A DNA stretch of 64,000 nucleotides from Megamerina dolium (taxonomy: Eukaryota; Arthropoda; Insecta; Diptera; Megamerinidae), in the NCBI GenBank assembly GCA_963854835.1, contig OY978528.1, positions 8,216,242 through 8,280,241 of the forward strand, written 5' to 3'. Below, piece after piece: positions 23,134 to 33,958 of this stretch (its first letter is position 1; the number at the start of each line of letters is the position of its first letter). Position numbers and translations under genes: made by a program. The notes below the pieces were generated by a model. It worked only from the letters and a program-made list of their open reading frames with translations, did not search any database and was not told the DNA's origin.

Positions 23134-24160
23134 TTATAAAATTTTCGCATCAGTATTCTGTTTGAGCCAATCCAAATAAGAAGTGATACGTGTAAAACCA
23201 GCTGGATCACCATGAGCACAACTAACATATGAACCAAATGATGTTATACCGACAAGCATTGTTGTGCCATCTGCTAAGATGAGTGGTCCGCCGGAATCAC
23301 CATTACATGTACCATGAGAGCCCGCAGTAGAAATACAAATATTGGTTGGTTCCAAAAAGCCAGGATAAGATTTAAGGCATTCACTATTCTCGATAATTCG
23401 TTGCTGAACATATTGCAAGTGAGAACTTAAAGTGCCATCACCTATATAAATTGGAATCAAATACATAAATCGTATATGGAAACATATTAAAATAAAAAAA
23501 AAAACATTTTTCTTAAATCATAAACTCACTTGTCAGACCCCAACCAGCGGCTATAGCTCTTCTATTAGCAAAACTATTTTTAGCTAAATAACGACTTGGC
23601 AATTTAACAGGTTGGACATATTCTGTAAATTATGTAAATGTTCATCTATCATATAGTTCTATATTTTTTCTTAAGTAAATACAAACCATTTAGAACAGCG
23701 GGTTTGGATAATTTCAGTAAAGCGATATCATTCTTTACCATTTTCGTATCCCATTGCGGATGTAAAATTATATTTGCTTTAGGCACATGAATATTTTGAT
23801 GTGCTCTTTCATCTACAGCTGTAGTACTCCAAGAGCCCAGAGTAACCTCAACAGATGTACTGCACATAATATTCAAAGATTAGGTATTAGTTCAAAGTAA
23901 TACAATATCGTTTAGTTTAGTTGAACTTACGCCGCTTGCACACAATGTGCTGCAGTTACAACATAATTTTGCGAAATAAGACTACCACCACACGACGAAT
24001 CAGATTTCGGAAAATGTAGTTTCAAATATGCGATGAATGGAAATTGTCTACGACCAGCAGCAATTCCATTAATGATGCGTCCTCCTTTTGCGGGTCCAGC
24101 TAAAGTACCCACAAAGTACACGGAGATGATCAGAATTAAGACGTTTATGAATGTGCACAT
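23134..24160 (-). CDS. Secreted S1-family serine protease, brachyurin/chymotrypsin-like, 4 exons, 267 aa
   Basis: Exons by splice-site reading are 24160-23931, 23859-23687, 23622-23530 and 23441-23134, with introns of 71, 64 and 88 nt that all fit GT-AG and restore one frame. The start is the ATG at 24160, because the five codons further upstream begin at TTG. Residues 1-21 are a signal peptide and a short pro-region follows. Activation would cut R28/I29 (R-IING). The catalytic triad is H72 (TAAHC), D121 (NDIALL) and S215 (GDSGGP). The Cys pairs 57/73, 187/201 and 211/240 match the usual three disulphides. The residue six before S215 is Gly (G209), not the Asp of trypsins, and the GTCNGDSGGPL stretch resembles brachyurins (crab and insect collagenolytic enzymes) and chymotrypsin-like fly gut proteases. 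Likely an extracellular digestive endopeptidase. The family is firm, but the substrate is inferred. Confidence 0.92.
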
Positions 24161-24181
24161 TTTAGAAAATTCCAATTAAAC

Positions 24182-24215
24182 TAACGCTCACCAATTAAAT
24201 TGACTCATTTATATA
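24182..24215 (-). promoter_or_regulatory. Core promoter of the protease gene
   Basis: On the minus strand TATATAAA (24215-24208) lies 33 nt before an initiator-like TTAGTT with its A at 24182. The implied 5'UTR is about 22 nt, in keeping with compact, highly expressed fly gut protease genes. The start site is inferred from spacing only. Confidence 0.55.
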
Positions 24216-26884
24216 CAGAAGTATGAGCCATTCAGCTTTTAGCACATATTTGCTAACGAAAATATTTAGAAACAATAGCAATATTGTATTATAAATTTAT
24301 TTAAACAGCTGCATTCTCGAAAGCAATATATTCTTGGTTTGCTTAAAATCCAATAATATATGTTGATTTTTGCTGAGTAACCCAAGTCGCACCAAGTAGT
24401 AATTGAAAGCCCAACATTAGTCAGAAGTTAGCAATTTTGATATTGCAAAAAAAAAAAAATTTATTTGCATAAAGACTTTTAATGAGTTTCTCCAACTAAT
24501 ACATAGTCTGAATTGAATTTGATATATTTATGGAATTTATATATATTTTTAGAAGCCTTGGCCTGGCTTCGTCTCAAACACTTTCAGCTGAGTTTTCCAA
24601 CATCAATCATCAATCATCAAAAGTTCGACAAGATCAATTCTATCTTTTATTAAAAAGGTAAAGGAGATTCTAGTGTCGTAGACGGGTTTGGATACAAAAG
24701 ACCTCGTATGATCGCAGTGCCCGTAACATTGTCGTTGGTCTTTAGAGGTATCAGTCGTAATGCTCATATCCTCTAACAGGCTTCAGTCTGATTTCGTGTG
24801 GTTCACTTGATGAACAAAGATTTTGTCCTTGCTCCAACGTCACGCTCTCTTTTGATTGATCGATTGATTGATCTATCAAATTTCCATATTTATCTTTATG
24901 TCATCAGAGAGCAACTTTCAATATTCCATAAAAAAAAAATTGAAATTGGACTGCAAGTCTGCAAATTCATGAGATTTCAATTAATTTTGTCATTTGAAAA
25001 TGGATATAATTTCATTAAAATGCATCCTTTGAGAGTGCTTTTTAATTCACTTCGAAAAACGAATGCCAAATTTGAGACCAAGAGGCCAAGAGACATCATA
25101 TTTTCAAAATTCGAAATTGCCATACTTAAACATTGTTAATAAAACTGATGCAAGAAAAATTTCCTCATTTTTGTCAACTTGGAGTTCTATGACGCGCATT
25201 TAAAAAAACAATTCATTTCAAAACCAAGTAATACACTAGTTTCTACACACACTTATTAGTGCCTAAATAACAATAATAAAAAACAAAATATAAATACCAA
25301 TTAATACTAAAGTAAACATATGAGAATTGTATTTACCGATTTGCACGTGTTTGCTTCTCAAATACAACAGTGATATTTAGTATTGCGTGTATGTGTTTTT
25401 CTTTACTTTCTTCATGATTAAGAAGTACAAAATAGACTAGCTAATTATTTAACTCAAAACATTTCAAAAATTTCACCTGAATCACATATTTTTCTCATCG
25501 GCATCATTTATACTTTAATCGAATAATCTGATTAACAATAAATTCGATAATTCGCCATTTTGATTAATCTAAAGTGAAAGTATTCGATCAATAGGAATTT
25601 TCATTAATCTGAATTAAATTTAAAAAAATATTTATAACGAAAATATTTTCCAATACAAAGAAGACAGATAATTTTTGAGATTATAAATTTCAAAGTGAAA
25701 AAAAATCGAAATGTAATTTTTTTATTAATCAAAATTCTGCTTAATCGAATATTTTAATTTTTTCTTAATCAAAATTTCGATTAATTTTAGAATTTTTATG
25801 AATACATTTCTACATTTGGAATACCATCCCAAATCGTTTAATTTTCGCCAAATATTCTACTAACTTTTTTATCGATGTTTTTCGAATGCCAGAATGTTTC
25901 GGTAGTTCGATAGTTAGGAACTTTGGAGGTTTTGATACTGAAACTGAAAGTATTTTTAGTATTTGTTCTTTTTAACAGATATTGGATCTCCCACTTTATC
26001 TACGCCCGGCAACAAGCACTGAAAACAACAGTTTCTTAGATGTAACGTGTCCTTCTCTTTACTCACTCTACTCGATATAACAGAGTCAAAGCAAGTGCTC
26101 GATTTTGATGCGCAATTGATGTCATATCGGTCAACGAATATACAACTCCAAGCAATCTTTCTTCCACAATTCGTATATGCTATTTGTAAGAATAGGCATG
26201 ATGAGAGACTTGCAGAATATGGTATTCATTTTTCGGCAAAGGGCTTGACTTCTTAAGTTCGCAATTTTGCAAATTTTGATTCAAAATTTTTAACTTATTC
26301 TTGGAGACCATCGTTGGTTTGTAAGCGACCAATTCTACGGTATTTTTTTTAGAGGCAGCAACACATTTAACTCTCAATTCTTCAAAAACATGAAAAATCT
26401 CCTATGAAAATCTACTTTGCATTTCTCTATTTCCTCATTTCTCAAATACAAAACCTCAATCATTTTAACTATGAGCCTGCTAGCAATAAATAACTGCATA
26501 AATTGAAACTTAGTAATTTTTTAGTTTACCAAATCTTGAGATTCCGAGGTATTTCTATTCTGTTCATTCTTTGTAAAAAAAAAAAAAAAAAACCAAAAAA
26601 CCAATAAATGGATATTTCGTTGTTTCCCCTAGATTGCGTTTTTATATATCCTATATTTTTTACTATAGATGAGTATCATTTTATACCTTTTAGAAGAACA
26701 GTAATTAGTTTTCAAACACTTCGGGAGAAGAATATAACAGATTTGATATGAATTTTCCTTCACTGCCCATTGGTGTCCTCAAAGAGGTCTTAGCTTGTCT
26801 GGAAGTAGAAAATCGATCTCATTTTTTATCCAACTTAGAGCACTTGTTTTCACCGTACTGAGTCACCAATAGAATTCAACTGTG
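24216..26884. other. Noncoding DNA between protease and LINE fragment
   Basis: No supported gene. A 113-codon frame at 24798-25139 (+) shows no domain or usual coding bias. A-runs occur at 24445 and 26574-26592. Confidence 0.5.
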
Positions 26885-27560
26885 GATTCTCGTCTAGTTA
26901 AGTTAGGTTAGAGCGGCCGCCCTCTCTAATGAGAGAGAGAGCGCACATAGGCCAGAATTAGGCCCGTTGCGATACCGTCACACGGATTCCTTCACCTAGC
27001 TACTCGCTGAACCAACCGGAACGTTGAATAAATTTTAGGAGATTGACAATCTGGGATAGTTGGGCTAGGTCACTCAGCTGGTAGTGTTCTATATATTTTT
27101 TTTGATTTTTACATAAAGCGGGGCAGGTACATAGCAGATGTGAGATCGTCTCAAGTTCCTCTTCATCTCTGCAGCTTCTGCAGAAATCATGAGTGAGGTT
27201 GCCCAAACCTAATCTCACAGCGTGAGGGACCTATAAGGCAGTGACCAGTCACCACTCCCGTCTAGTTAAGTTGTCTGCAGCTTCATTTTGTTCAGTATAA
27301 TATGTCCATTTACCCACACATGAGCAATAACATTATTGCAAATACATCTAATCAGATTTAGAACACTTTCGCCCTGCGCTCGATCACCGTCTGGGTATCA
27401 AGTGCTAGCAAAATTTGTTCTGGATGGACTTTGAAGGGAAACTAATTAAATTTTCTGTGGGAGAACGATCTACAGAATTATCATCTTAAAAGAAACACAT
27501 TATTCTATTTCTGTTTTAGTTGCCTCATACTTGACATCCTTTGAAGCAACCAATTCCCTG
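26885..27560 (-). mobile_element. Non-LTR retrotransposon with RNase H, 3' part, degenerate
   Basis: On the minus strand, near 27290-27265, the sequence reads TEQNEAADNLTRR, which resembles the EGNExAD-LAR end of a retrotransposon RNase H domain. After VTGHC, residues encoded at 27218-27000 read RLGLGNLTHDFCRSCRDEEE, ETISHLLCTCPAL and then LLKFIQRSGWFSE before a stop. The Cys-His cluster (C-x2-C, H-x3-C-x-C) is the usual C-terminal end of RNase H-bearing non-LTR elements. The 3'UTR continues to about 26890, with GGTATCGCAACGGGCC and a GTTAGGTTAG-type end. Frameshifts separate the RNase H and C-terminal pieces. The same 3'UTR recurs at 44575-44644. Confidence 0.75.
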
Positions 27561-28385
27561 ATACAATCTATTACAATTTCACCGTAATTAAGAAGTCAAA
27601 AAGTAATTGTACATTTAATTCAATTAGCTTAAATATAGGAATAGTTAAAATTCAAATTAAATATTCATAATTATTAAAACATATTCAAATAGCTTTTCAG
27701 TCTGTACCAATACATAACTCATTGAATTCAAAAAAAAAAAAAAAAAAAAAATTTGTATATTATTAGCATGAAGCATGAAAAATTGTTAGCTGATAAAATG
27801 TCGACTGTTTACAAATGTAATAAGTGAAATGTGCTACTTTATAAATACAAAACAATACATCATTGAGCATAAATACTAGTACTTTTACCGAGTGAGGCAT
27901 AGCATCATGCCAAAGGTATCATATTGTGCTATATTCAATGGCTGTCTTAGTACAAGCTGTCTTCAAGAGTTTACCTAATGGAAAACTCTGTGCGCAACGT
28001 GTCTACTTGCTTGTGATCTTGCCATCTACACAATATACCCAAATGTATTTATACATATATATTGTAGAAGGCGGAGTTTAAAAGGTAACAATTACAAATC
28101 GTTAAGTGAGGTTTGGCCATTCCTAAATAGGGGTTCGTTTTGTTTTTTTTTTTTGCTCAAAAGTTTTTTTATGTAATTTGTCAATGTGAGCATATGTAGA
28201 GACAACAAAATGTATTCACTTAATGGAAGCTGAATGGCAAGACAATTGACTGACGATTCGAAAAGAATCAACCCTCAAATTAGAATTGATTGTGGTAGGC
28301 TAGGTTAAGGGTGGCTGATTGACCTACAAGCAAGAGAAACTACCCTTGCAGAGTAGTAATTCATTTCACAGGCAGGCTCCGTACA
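27561..28385. other. Upstream region of ind
   Basis: AT-rich, no gene. It includes an A-run at 27730-27750. It may hold ind enhancers, but I could not identify any defined site with confidence. Confidence 0.4.
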
Positions 28386-28423
28386 TATAAAATAGGATCA
28401 GAAACGAAAGAGCACATCAGTCT
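28386..28423 (+). promoter_or_regulatory. Core promoter of ind
   Basis: TATAAAA at 28386-28392 is followed by the initiator TCAGTCT at 28417-28423. The putative start A at 28419 is 33 nt from the TATA box. The predicted 5'UTR is 110 nt with no intron needed. The call rests on motif match and spacing. Confidence 0.6.
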
Positions 28424-28528
28424 ATCGAATATAGTGATCGTGATTGGAAGTGCCTATAGTAGTGAAACATTTTAGTGAACACTTTTTTTATATTTGGGCG
28501 CAAACAAGTCAAGATCGATACTAGCTAT

Positions 28529-28789
28529 ATGTCACGCTCATTTCTAATGGATTCGCTCCTGAGCGATGTGCCCCGTTCGAAAAAGGATAGTTTGGGCTCG
28601 CCAAAACGTACTTTAAATAAATCAGCGGCGGTAGCTGCTGCCGCCGCAATATTACCCAATATACCGATGCTACCATATCCGGCTAGTTATGTTGGTAGTT
28701 ACTTGTTTTCCTTGGGTATCCAACAACAACAACAGCAGCAGGCGCATCAGCAAAAGGCAGCCGTGGCTCTTCATCATCATCATCAGCAA

Positions 28790-28839
<50 letters not shown>

Positions 28840-29710
28840 TTCGCCGTTATTTCATCCATATGCTGCTGCGGCACTATTGACACACAAACGGAAGGCCCAA
28901 GCTGCTGCCGCAGCCGTAGCCGCCTTTGAAAATTATTCACCACCACATTTGCCTGTAACCACAACGGCAACAATAACACCAACTCCATATGGCGGCTGTC
29001 TGCCATTTACCGATGCCTATTGCACTTCACCATCTGCCTCATCGACAACATCCACAATGGAATATCCCGGTTATGATGATTTGTCATCGTCCAGCAAACG
29101 ATTCAAGCATGATTCCTCTTGTTCACCGGCAAGTTCGCCAATTAAAGTCGGAACGAAGCCATCTGCCTCTACAAAATCGTCAATCTGCCATATTACGCCA
29201 GTAATAAGCGATTACGCTGACTCGAGCAAGCGTATACGAACCGCTTTTACCAGCACTCAATTACTGGAGCTGGAACGTGAATTTACAAGCAATGCATATT
29301 TGTCACGTTTGCGTCGCATCGAAATTGCCAATCGTTTGCGATTGTCTGAGAAACAAGTGAAAATCTGGTTTCAAAATCGTCGTGTCAAACAGAAGAAAGG
29401 TGGATCTGAAAGTCCAACTTTCCCATTGAATACCAGCGGTGGTGGTGGTGGTGGTGGTGGTGATATGAGTCCAACATCATCGTGCTCCTCATCGACAGCA
29501 ACATTGGCGCCAAATGGTGAAAAACCAACAACAACAACAAGCAATCCACCATCACCGACGGCATCTGCAAATCATAATCCGCATCATCATCATCAACATC
29601 ATCATCATCATCAGCATCAATGTTGTTGTTCACACAGTAGGGATTCCGTAAATGGCTCAAATTCTCCAAATCAATGTGAGAGGAGATGTGATGTCTCACA
29701 GAAGGCTTAA
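28529..29710 (+). CDS. ind: Homeobox transcription factor, Gsx/ind family (intermediate neuroblasts defective)
   Basis: This is a 393-aa intronless frame. The start is the ATG at 28529, because the frame extends upstream only through a GTG and the new N-terminus [11 protein letters not shown] is the conserved Gsx-family N-terminal motif. The homeodomain is residues 233-292 (29225-29404), with [16 protein letters not shown] in the N-terminal arm and helix 1, and [16 protein letters not shown] in helix 3. Gln50 predicts TAAT-type binding. The domain is essentially that of fly ind and vertebrate Gsx. In Drosophila ind is a nuclear repressor specifying the intermediate column of the ventral neuroectoderm. 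Low-complexity runs are large: 18 Gln at residues 86-103, Ala-rich blocks, eight Gly at about 304-311, and a His-rich stretch before CCC near 350-367. The protein is longer than Drosophila ind as I remember it, mostly because of these runs. No neighbour is functionally related. Confidence 0.96.
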
Positions 29711-29852
29711 TAATGTGTGTTATTTGTAAATAGATACTTAGTAACTTAGTTGGTAATAGGAAAAGAAATTATTATCTAGTTTGGACTCATTGATTTTAGT
29801 ATATAAAATTTGCTTCTTGTAAGAGGAAATTGTAGACATAAGTTGCCTTGAA

Positions 29853-29858
29853 ATTAAA
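29853..29858 (+). terminator. Possible poly(A) signal of ind
   Basis: ATTAAA variant 143 nt after the stop. It is the best candidate in the AT-rich 3' flank, but no downstream element decides it. Confidence 0.4.
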
Positions 29859-30700
29859 TATATGAAATCATAATTAAGAAAATACTAAAAAATGTTGGGA
29901 AAATTTATTTCTATTTTAAAAAATTTGCTAAATACTTTCGCTCTTGCTGCCGCAATTAGCACCGACGGTGAAACGGTGAAGAGTTTTCATCAGTATCAAA
30001 CCAACATACTCATATGAAGGAAAATTTCAGAAGTTCTTCCCACACAGACTTGTCAAGGATTCGCATATCTTAACTAATAACTCTAAGCTCGATTTAACCG
30101 AAATAGTTAAAACTCCTCATCACTGTAATGTATTTCAGACTTAGGCCGAAGTTACTCACACCCAAATCACTGGAAACAAGCAGAGCCAAGCTACAGTTAA
30201 AGCCATGGACTCTGTTCTCATGAAATCGGAAACTATTCTTGTCTGTCGCAGATCTCTTAATAGGGTGGTTGAACAGCATCATATATTTTACTCTGTTGGT
30301 TATCTGGACTTTACAGCGAAACTGTAGAGCCGATGAGCTCAAGAATTAGTGTATAAATGGAGCCCCAACTGTCAAAAATTTAAAATTAGGGAAACAATTT
30401 GTCAATTGTCAATTGTTATTACTTCCAACGTATTATAAAATAGATGGAATGGGTTCATTCATTTGTAGGGCAGTCACACTTGCCTAAGGTAGAGAACAAA
30501 ATTCAATGATTTTAATACTAAAACTCAACTGATATTGCTAGGCTGATCTTCATACTCAAAATCAATTAAATTTTTAACATCATTTTTCTTGTAGAGCTCC
30601 TTTACACAGTTGACATTCAAAACTTAAGGTTGGGCGCTTAGATTTTGCGCGAACTCAAACAAGAATGTTACGTATAATATGTTTTAGCAAAGACTTTTAT
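29859..30700. other. Noncoding DNA downstream of ind
   Basis: No supported gene. The minus frame at 30094-30342 is without a recognisable domain. The region may include the ind 3'UTR. Confidence 0.45.
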
Positions 30701-30985
30701 AAAAAAAAAAAGTTCCCCGCAGGGAACTTTGACCGAGTTTCTCTGCTAGTACTGTTGTGAGTGTTAAATTTGGGCAGCATTAGAAGAGTCCTACTTATAT
30801 TAGCCGATTCCGAACTGCAGAACCTTTGTCACAGAGTTATTCTAGTAGCTTTTCCATGGCAAATTGTTACTCCCGGAAGAATTGTCAACTACTTGACGTC
30901 CGTATCGTTCGAAAGAAAAATGTATGTTTCAGCCGCTGATCGAACCAACGATCTACAGATCAGATGACCAATGCACTCGGCACCA
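30701..30985 (-). mobile_element. tRNA-derived SINE, copy 5 (near full length, diverged)
   Basis: Minus orientation. The head, ending near 30985, holds GGTGCCG and, further in, GTTGGTTCGATC (B box), and all body blocks follow. The terminal hairpin differs from other copies: on the plus strand it is AAGTTCCC-CGCA-GGGAACTT, an 8-bp perfect stem that keeps pairing although the bases changed. No clear target-site duplication. Confidence 0.85.
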
Positions 30986-32879
30986 CGAAAAATACGAAAC
31001 TAAAAATATCAAGTATATAATACAACGAACTTCATTCCTTGATTTCTCAACAGCGTTTGGTTTCTCTTAATCAACGGCACCGATAAATGGCCTTCGAAGG
31101 AGAAAGCATAGTTTATTGGCTCAGCTGTTTTCATTTGTTCTAAATAATAATAATATCTCTTTTTGTATGCGTTGACAAAGATAATGATGAGTTCGAAAAT
31201 CGCTCGAAGTGTTATATGCTTAAAAATCAAAGCGAACACATTTTCACCAGAGATTATGTCATTCGTCTGCAAGAAGAACATGGGCCTAAAAGAGATTACG
31301 CACATATTTTGTGGCATCCACGCTGTTGTATATTATTTTAGATCCTTTATTATATGAATATCACATCTGTAGCCCCGGAAATAACCAGATGCATGATTGG
31401 GTGTTTAAATATAAAGAATTTATGTAAATCCGTTGTAAAGTATATGGAAAATATAAATACATAGAAGTACACTCAATTTTTGGTCAAGTAAAGCTCTATG
31501 AGTACTATATTTGAATTAATTAAACAATTTTTGGACAAATAAATGTGTAATTATGTAATCTTATTTCAATTTAATTCGCTATGTTAACTAACAGCATTTC
31601 CTCTTCTGGTCATGGCATTGCTCTCTCTCCAGAACCTCTGTATACTGCAACTCTGTTAAGTGACCCTGATATTGTGATCAGAAATACGTTCAAAAGCCAA
31701 AGTAGGACTTCTCTGGTTTTACTTATTAATTTTTTGATCATTTTTTTTTTGTTACATCCATCAATTTGTGTTGCGCTTATTGTGATTTTTCTTTTGAATG
31801 TTACTCCATTAGCCGAATGGCCTCCTTTCTTCAGAAGCACAACTGAGGATACATCAACTATTTTCACACATTTATTAAGCTAATTGCCATAAAATTATTT
31901 GCTGACAAGGAAATCATTTGAAAAAATTCGAACAAGTAATAATATCCTGTTAATCTTATTTAATGAACGAAATGTGAAAAAGTTTGTGCGTGCAAATTTG
32001 TCAGATTGGAATCTGATCAAAGAGACAACAATGTCAAAAATCGTACACTCTCTACTCATATAGGCTCATACTCGTACTATGTATGATAGCAATATCACCG
32101 GAATTAATTTACAATATGTGTACTCGTATAAGGCATATTTAAGCTGACAAGCGTTCGAAATTTATTAGAACATGATGAGAGAAAACGGATATAGGATAAA
32201 TGTTTATGTTGTTGTTTATTTTATTCAATTCTTTTTACGGTGTATTGAGTCTACCTTACACTGTAGATATTATGCCCACTGTTCTTTCATATTAAACAAA
32301 CTTTTTTTTTTTTTTTTTTGCAAAATTTAATTAAACACTATAATAAGCGTGTAATGGAAATGCAATAGAAATATTTTAAATTGAATATGAATGATATTGA
32401 AATGTAATTGAAAAATATTTTGTTGAGATATATGGAAGAAAGGTGTTTAAATAGACGAAAGCCATTTAGAAGAGTGTATTCCACAGAAAATAAGATAAGG
32501 AAGAAAAACTTAACTCTAAAAATTTTGAATTATTAAATTTAAAAAAATTGATGGAATGATTTAAAGAAAACTGATCGATTGATAGGCTCCTATTAAGCCA
32601 GCCTACTCCGTTTTATAAGCCCTGATCTTATGGCTGGCTTCTACTAAATCCAACAGGAGTAAGTTATGCAGTCTGTCGAGCACATTGATCCACTGTTAGA
32701 GTCACAGAGTTCTTCGTTACCAGTGTAGTGAGAAGTTGTGTTATGTAGGTCAGCCGGATTTTTTTTTAAAGAGAAAAATTTGCTTCACCTTAAAAATGAA
32801 GTATATTCTCCTTGTACTTAGGCAGAAAATGATAATGGAAAATCATATATAAATTTCTATTTACTTATTATCTTGCCAT
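30986..32879. other. Unassigned DNA
   Basis: Two frames of about 100 codons, 31009-31317 (-) and 31581-31883 (+, with an overlapping minus frame), start at ATG but show no domain I recognise. They could be decayed transposon sequence. T-run at 32304-32320. Confidence 0.4.
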
Positions 32880-33050
32880 TATAATCGAATTTTGATTTTT
32901 TTCAAATGTTAAATGTTTCTCCAGTTTCCGCCTCGTTGGTGCTGATAGGTTCTTCAGATTTTGGTCCTTCCACTGGAGGTTGGGAAACGAATACAACATC
33001 TTCTCGACTATAGAATTTTCTTCTCTTCGTTCGATACTTTCGACTAGCAA
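32880..33050 (-). mobile_element. Non-LTR family X, 3' fragment, fourth copy
   Basis: On the minus strand FPNLQWKDQNLKNLSAPTRR corresponds to the PNLRWKDQV stretch of the 14200 copy, and the DNA ends with GATTATAATGGC like the 3'UTR of that copy. Diverged and short, it ends just before the mariner at 33077. Confidence 0.6.
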
Positions 33051-33076
33051 ATCGACTAATTTGAATTAATTGGTTA

Positions 33077-33956
33077 CGAGGGTAGTTCCAGAAATACCCG
33101 ACTTGACATATAGATGCCGGCAGTAGTTTGGAAAAAAATAAAACTTTGGTGAAAAGTGGCAACCTTATAAAACAAATGCTTTAAGTTTCAAGACGTCATC
33201 GCGATCGAAAGTTAACAACCTCAGTGAATTTGTAAAAATGGAAAAAATTTGTCACAGTTATGTAATTCAATACTTTCACATGAAAGGTCTCAGTCCAACG
33301 AATATTAAAGCCGAACTAGATTCTACTATGGGGGAGTCTGCTCCATTGTTTACGACTGTAAAATATTGGGTGGCAGAGTTTATACGAGGTCGTACGAGCT
33401 GCCAAGGCGAACACCGTAGTGGTCGACCAATTGAGGTGACCACGCCGGAAACGGCTAAGAAAATCCACAAAATGGCCGGCTGAAGATGCGTGAGCTAGGT
33501 GAAAATACATGCATTTCAAAAAGTTTCAAGTTTTCATTTCAAAGATGAAAAGGCTGTGTGCAAGATGGGTGCCGCGTTTGCTCACAATGGAACAAAAACA
33601 CCACATCACACATCCGCTATTGCGATGGCCAAAATCAATGAATTAAAGCTCTCATTGCTTCAGCACGCACCTTATTCGTCAGATTTAGCTCCTTCGGATT
33701 ATTTTCTCTTTCCAAATTTGAGAAAAAAGGGCTTGGCGGTAGTAGAGATTTGCACACAATGAAGAGGTGGAGTCTGCGGTAGATGGCTACTTGAATGAGT
33801 TAGATAGTTCATACTAAAAACAGGATATCGAAGCTATAGAATATCGCTGAGAAAAGTGTATAGAGCTAAAAGGAGATTATGTTGAGAAATAAAGAAAAAT
33901 TTTCCCAAAATTTGTTGTTTTCTTTCTTAAGTCGGGTAGTTCTGGGACCGCCCTCG
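33077..33956 (+). mobile_element. mariner-family element with internal deletion (copy M2)
   Basis: The 880-bp element is flanked by TA at 33075-33076 and 33957-33958. Both terminal repeats are visible (CGAGGGTAGTTCCAGAAATA at the left, GTAGTTCTGGGACCGCCCTC at the right). The transposase starts with ATG at 33238 and holds the N-terminal VKYWVAEFIRGRTSCQ and RSGRPIEVTTPETAKKIHK stretches. A stop follows at 33481. Further on, in other frames, are CARWVPRLLTMEQK, HTSAIAMAKINEL and LAPSDYFLFPNL (third catalytic Asp). About 390 bp with the first catalytic Asp are gone. It cannot make transposase, but both ends are present, so it could have moved in trans. Confidence 0.9.
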
Positions 33957-33958
33957 TA

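Noticed and set aside
28475..28528. N-terminal extension of ind by 18 codons
   Set aside because: The extension would start at GTG. The ATG at 28529 begins the conserved Gsx N-terminal motif, so the shorter start was used.
31581..31883. Overlapping 100- and 85-codon frames on both strands
   Set aside because: No domain recognised on either strand and no splice or promoter support. Could be decayed transposon DNA, but I cannot support a call.
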